Shown one piece after another: positions 34,675 to 37,691 of a DNA stretch of 37,691 nucleotides; position 1 is the stretch's first letter, and each line of letters begins with the position of its first letter. A program made the position numbers and the translations under genes. The stretch lies in the NCBI GenBank assembly GCA_015657535.1, contig JADHZB010001612.1, forward strand, positions 124,786-162,476. Reading direction: 5' to 3'. Below the pieces are notes generated by a model. The model saw only the letters and a program-made list of their open reading frames with translations. It had not been told where the DNA came from and searched no databases. The stretch comes from Nephromyces sp. MM_2019. Lineage: Eukaryota > Apicomplexa > Aconoidasida > Nephromycida.

Positions 34675-37046
34675 CTAATATGAAAGAGTCTGCTCCAGTA
34701 TAAACAACTCATTAAGGAAGTTTCTGCAAAGTATAAATAATAGAACTAGGTAACGAGAGGAAAGAACGCCTGCCTGATAAAACAAGTCATTGTTGCCTCT
34801 ATGAAAAAGATTAAAACCCCAGGATTGGCAATTTATAAAAGATATAGCAGCATATGGAAGATAGAGCAGAATACGGAAGATACACACGGAAGATATAGTA
34901 GAATACGAAATGCATAGCACTATGAAATACATATATAACAGTAGGATATTTAAGCAAAAATTTCATTGTGGCAGACCTCTTAATGGTTATTTTCTTTACA
35001 ACTGCTTGTTTAATCGCCTCAGGAAGAACACTAACATGGAAAGCATACACTGGACACGAAGTAAATTGCTGTTCAATTTCTGCATGAGTGACATCTGAAG
35101 GTATAATAGGACCTATACCTCCATGGACGACGCTTATCCTTACGTTGTAGGCAGTCTGAATCAACGGAATCTCAAAAAATATCATTCTAGAAATGTGTAT
35201 AAGCGAAGCATTTAGAGGAGGAATTTTTTTCCATAAATTAAAGAAAAATCTCCTTAAATGACGGCGATAAATTTCAGGAAAACAAGTAATTTAGAAGGAA
35301 TTTATAGACAGCATCATCAAACTTAAAATTAAGGGGAAAGAATCCCACAATTCAGCGAAAAAACATCATCTGTAAACATTATATGCAAAGAAAATAGGAT
35401 AAAAAATGGGTTCACACATGAAAGAGCTAAACTTAAGCTAAAGGTAAGAGCCTGCAGAAAGGGTTATGACCGAACTAATTGCATAATGATAGCCATTGGT
35501 GATACAGTAAAGAAATTAAAAAATACTTGATAGAATTCTGAAGCAACGTGTAAAAACATGCTGCAATTAACAGGGAAGAAATAAATTGAATAATTGCCAA
35601 AATAAGCAAATCTTAGGCTAGAATCTTCAACTGTGCGAAAATAAAGAGTAGAAAACTTCAGCTTTCCAATGAATCTAGTAAAGGTAGCTTTATTAAACTA
35701 AAGAGTAGAAATATCAAATGTGTAATGCCAAGTATTACGCTGGTATTTGAGTTAAGCTAGAAGGCAACACCCAAAGATTATTTTAGCAGAGATGGCCAAG
35801 TTCAAGGTATACTAAATGTAAGGAAGTCGGTGAAAATAGCATTAATTTCAAGGCTTTTTCGATAAAAAAAGAATGTGCTACACACCACCAAGTGTGTTAA
35901 CATAAAACTTGAGACTAATAATACTTCACAGCGAAAAGGCGAATATTCTCATCAAAAGAGAGGTGAAACGTATATACCAACAAAAAACCAGGAAACTATA
36001 GTGTCAGAGTGCCTTTTAACACCCCTGGCTTGAAAAAAAAAAAAGATACCTCTAGTTCTTCAAGTGCTTGCATCAGTGTATCAAATAGCCCAGCATGACT
36101 TGCCCTTAAAACTAAAGGAATATCGGTCCTACTACTATGCTCACGAGCCGAATCTTCAGCAGTCTCTTGCTGAGGAAAAAGAGAAGCAGAATGTGCATTT
36201 GGAGGAAAAAGCGAAGAAAATTTTATCTCTTCATTAACGCTATAAATGCCTGCCTCCTTTGCGACTAATACACACATGCATAAAATATATCAGCAAAAAA
36301 GGCGACACGAGTTTGTGTGGGTGTGTGAGATGTGGGTGTGTGCGAGGAGGTGTGAGTGTGTTCATGTGTCGGTGTGTGTGAGGAGGTGCGAGTGTGTGTA
36401 CCAAAATTTGGGTGTGCGCGCTATCAATTTTCGCTCTGGTGCACAACAAGTGAAAGCAACAAAAAAAAATACAGAAAAACCTCGAAAAACAAAGCAACAC
36501 GAATAACCTTGTAACTACTGTTATATGCAGAATAAGCATTATTGAGCTTTAAATTATTGGTAAGATGTTTCTTATTGAAGATTTAAATAATGAAGGATAT
36601 TCATGCTCATTTAAATTTACTACTATTAGGTAACTCAATGCCTCATAAGCAAATCAAAAAATCAGAAGAAAGAGAAATCAGTTGATTCGAAGATTCTTTA
36701 TCTTCATCTCTTCAAAAAAAAAATCGCCATTTCCCATCTTTTTCAGCTTCATAAGCAAAGCATTCAAAAAAAAATCGATGCTTCTAAAGAAGATTCGGTT
36801 CAACTTGATAATAATATCATGCTTCTAAGGTAAGCTTCAGATCAGAGAATGTACACTCACCACAAACAAATTATTATGCGAAATTTGCTGCTTTCTTTGC
36901 TCTCTCACTGCAGATTCAGCAGAAAACAGCAGTTCCCTGTTAGCTTCAGATAACTCAGAATCTTCACAGAAAACGCCTTTTCGTATTTTTTCTTTTTTAA
37001 AACCTTCCAAAACTTCACTTTTAGCCTTTTTCATCAATTTCATTTC
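34675..37046 (-). CDS. Bacterial-type (organellar) translation initiation factor IF-2, 3' part
   Basis: IF-2 is the GTPase that brings initiator tRNA to the small subunit of bacterial-type ribosomes; in a eukaryote it would act in mitochondria or a plastid. Minus-strand exons: 36861-37046 (acceptor AATAG, donor GTGAGT), 36050-36256 (donor GTATCT), 34977-35155 (acceptor TTGATTCAG), and a weak last one, 34675-34723. Exon 1 has SEVLEGF, then SELSEANREL, matching the end of domain 2 and the following helix (PVEVxGL ... SExxA). Exon 2 has IPLVLRASHAGLFDTLMQAL, matching the start of domain 3 (VIIKADVQGSLEAL). Exon 3 has VRISVVHGGIGPIIPSDV, then VYAFHVSV, matching VxIIHSGVGxIxESDV and IxGFNV. The join of exons 2 and 3 reads QALEELETAYNVRISVV, as in the family. 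The GTPase domain is beyond the right edge. The C2 domain was not found; the final exon would stop just after domain 3. Confidence 0.75.
34841..34910. repeat. 19-bp minisatellite, four units
   Basis: Units start at 34841, 34860, 34879 and 34892: GATATAGCAGCATATGGAA, GATAGAGCAGAATACGGAA, a 13-bp copy lacking 6 bp, and GATATAGTAGAATACGAAA. It lies in the predicted last intron of the minus-strand IF-2 gene, if the terminal exon is right. Frames crossing it give Tyr/Phe/Ser-rich artefacts. Confidence 0.85.
36311..36420. repeat. GT-rich degenerate repeat
   Basis: Interrupted GTGTG tract with a repeated phrase, GAGGAGGTGTGAGTGTGT near 36344 and GAGGAGGTGCGAGTGTGT near 36379. It lies in the intron between the first and second IF-2 exons seen here, just upstream of the second exon's acceptor in the sense direction. 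Confidence 0.75.
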
Positions 37047-37500
37047 CTATTTTACACAATGATGGCATCACCCATATTCTTATTTTTTCGTGAAAAAACT
37101 GAAAATACATATAAAATCTTATTAAATAGCATTAAATGCTTCAAATTTATTCGAGAATTTCGGGATATCTAAGCATCTTCTTTATGAATTTTTTGCTGTT
37201 TATTGGGATCTTCTCAGTGAGTTTAGCAAGTAAAAAAGCAAGAAAAAAAGCAAGAAAAAAAGCAATTTTCTTCAAAAGTTAGTACACAGCAGCTCTTAAG
37301 TGATTTGATTCAAAACACACACGGAAGCTTATTAATCAAAAATCACACCAAGATTAGGGAAAAAAGCATTTTTGTGATTGGCAATGGCGAGATGCATCAG
37401 ACCATCGATCGAATATGAAGAAATAGAGTATAAAAAATATTTAATGAAAGGGAAAACCTAGCGAAAAATCATTGAATAACACATCTACAAGTTCTATCTT
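37047..37500. other. Upstream part of the IF-2 gene, exons uncertain
   Basis: On the minus strand this should contain or flank the exons for IF-2 domain 2 and the end of the GTPase domain. Two weak candidates exist. From 37098, behind the good acceptor GTATTTTCAG, a frame reads WVMPSLCKIGNEIDEKG and then stops. From about 37458, behind CGCTAG, a frame reads ISSYSIDGLMHLAIANHK, which resembles the SAxxGEGIDxLLEAI end of the GTPase domain. Neither joins cleanly to the exon at 36861-37046. An A/G-rich run of AGCAAGAAAAAA words sits at 37229-37262. Confidence 0.25.
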
Positions 37501-37502
37501 GT

Positions 37503-37691
37503 GGTGTGTGTGTGTTTCTCTTTCCATCGCCATCTATACTCCCTATTTCTCTCTCGTTTTCTGTCTTTATCTGTGTGAGCGCGTGTATGTGTGTGTGTTT
37601 CTCTTTCCATCGCCATCTATACTCCCTATTTCTCTCTCGTTTTCTGTCTTTATCTGTGTGAGTGCGTGTATGTGTGTGTGTTTCTCTTTCC
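37503..37691. repeat. 83-bp minisatellite running off the right edge
   Basis: TTTCTCTTTCC recurs at 37515, 37598 and 37681, exactly 83 bp apart. Each unit ends in a TGTGTGTG tract. The two full units differ by GAGCGCG against GAGTGCG. The third copy is cut by the window end, so the array may be much longer. CT-rich and GT-rich halves make it strongly strand-asymmetric. Confidence 0.95.

Noticed and set aside
36240..36539. 99-codon minus-strand and 86-codon plus-strand ORFs over the GT repeat
   Set aside because: They are translations of GT/CA repeat in the IF-2 intron (HTHRHMNTL and CVHVSVCVRR types).
1..37691. Search by eye for tRNA, rRNA, U6, 5S, CRISPR and transposase signatures
   Set aside because: No T-loop with a matching cloverleaf, no conserved rRNA or snRNA blocks, no direct-repeat/spacer array and no transposase or reverse-transcriptase motif were seen. 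A tool search (tRNAscan-SE, Infernal, RepeatMasker) would be decisive.

Overview
This is nuclear DNA from a eukaryote with introns, and I could not place the lineage. Open reading frames are broken by canonical GT..AG introns of about 0.1 to 1.6 kb. Two recognisable genes are eukaryotic or organellar: tubulin cofactor E and a bacterial-type (organellar) translation initiation factor IF-2. The DNA between genes is AT-rich, with CA/GT microsatellites and several minisatellites. There is nothing bacterial or viral in the layout: no operons, ribosome binding sites, tRNAs, rRNAs, insertion sequences or CRISPR array.

Layout, left to right. (1) 1-6175, minus strand: a gene for tubulin-folding cofactor E (CAP-Gly then leucine-rich repeats). 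Its start is at 6175, five exons are resolved, and its 3' end is unresolved towards or beyond the left edge. (2) 6176-13730: a long stretch with no gene I can support. (3) 13731-24122, plus strand: a chain of ten exons whose phases all agree, giving one predicted protein of 2,235 residues. I cannot assign it to a family with confidence; this is the main novel candidate. (4) 24123-26851: short ORFs in competing frames, unresolved. (5) 26852-28828, minus strand: an intronless 658-residue polytopic membrane protein with a long Ser-rich loop, family unknown. (6) 28829-34674: sparse, with two small tandem repeats and weak exon-like fragments. (7) 34675-37046, minus strand: the 3' part of an IF-2 gene (end of domain 2, then domain 3), with its 5' part beyond the right edge. 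(8) 37500-37691: an 83-bp tandem repeat that runs off the window.

The genes do not form an obvious functional cluster. Cofactor E releases or assembles alpha/beta tubulin, IF-2 starts translation in mitochondria or plastids, the membrane protein is unassigned, and the large protein is mostly low-complexity with a more ordered, helical middle. Exon calls were made by eye from splice signals, phase and family motifs; I chose sites that keep the frame, so phase agreement supports the models but is not independent proof.
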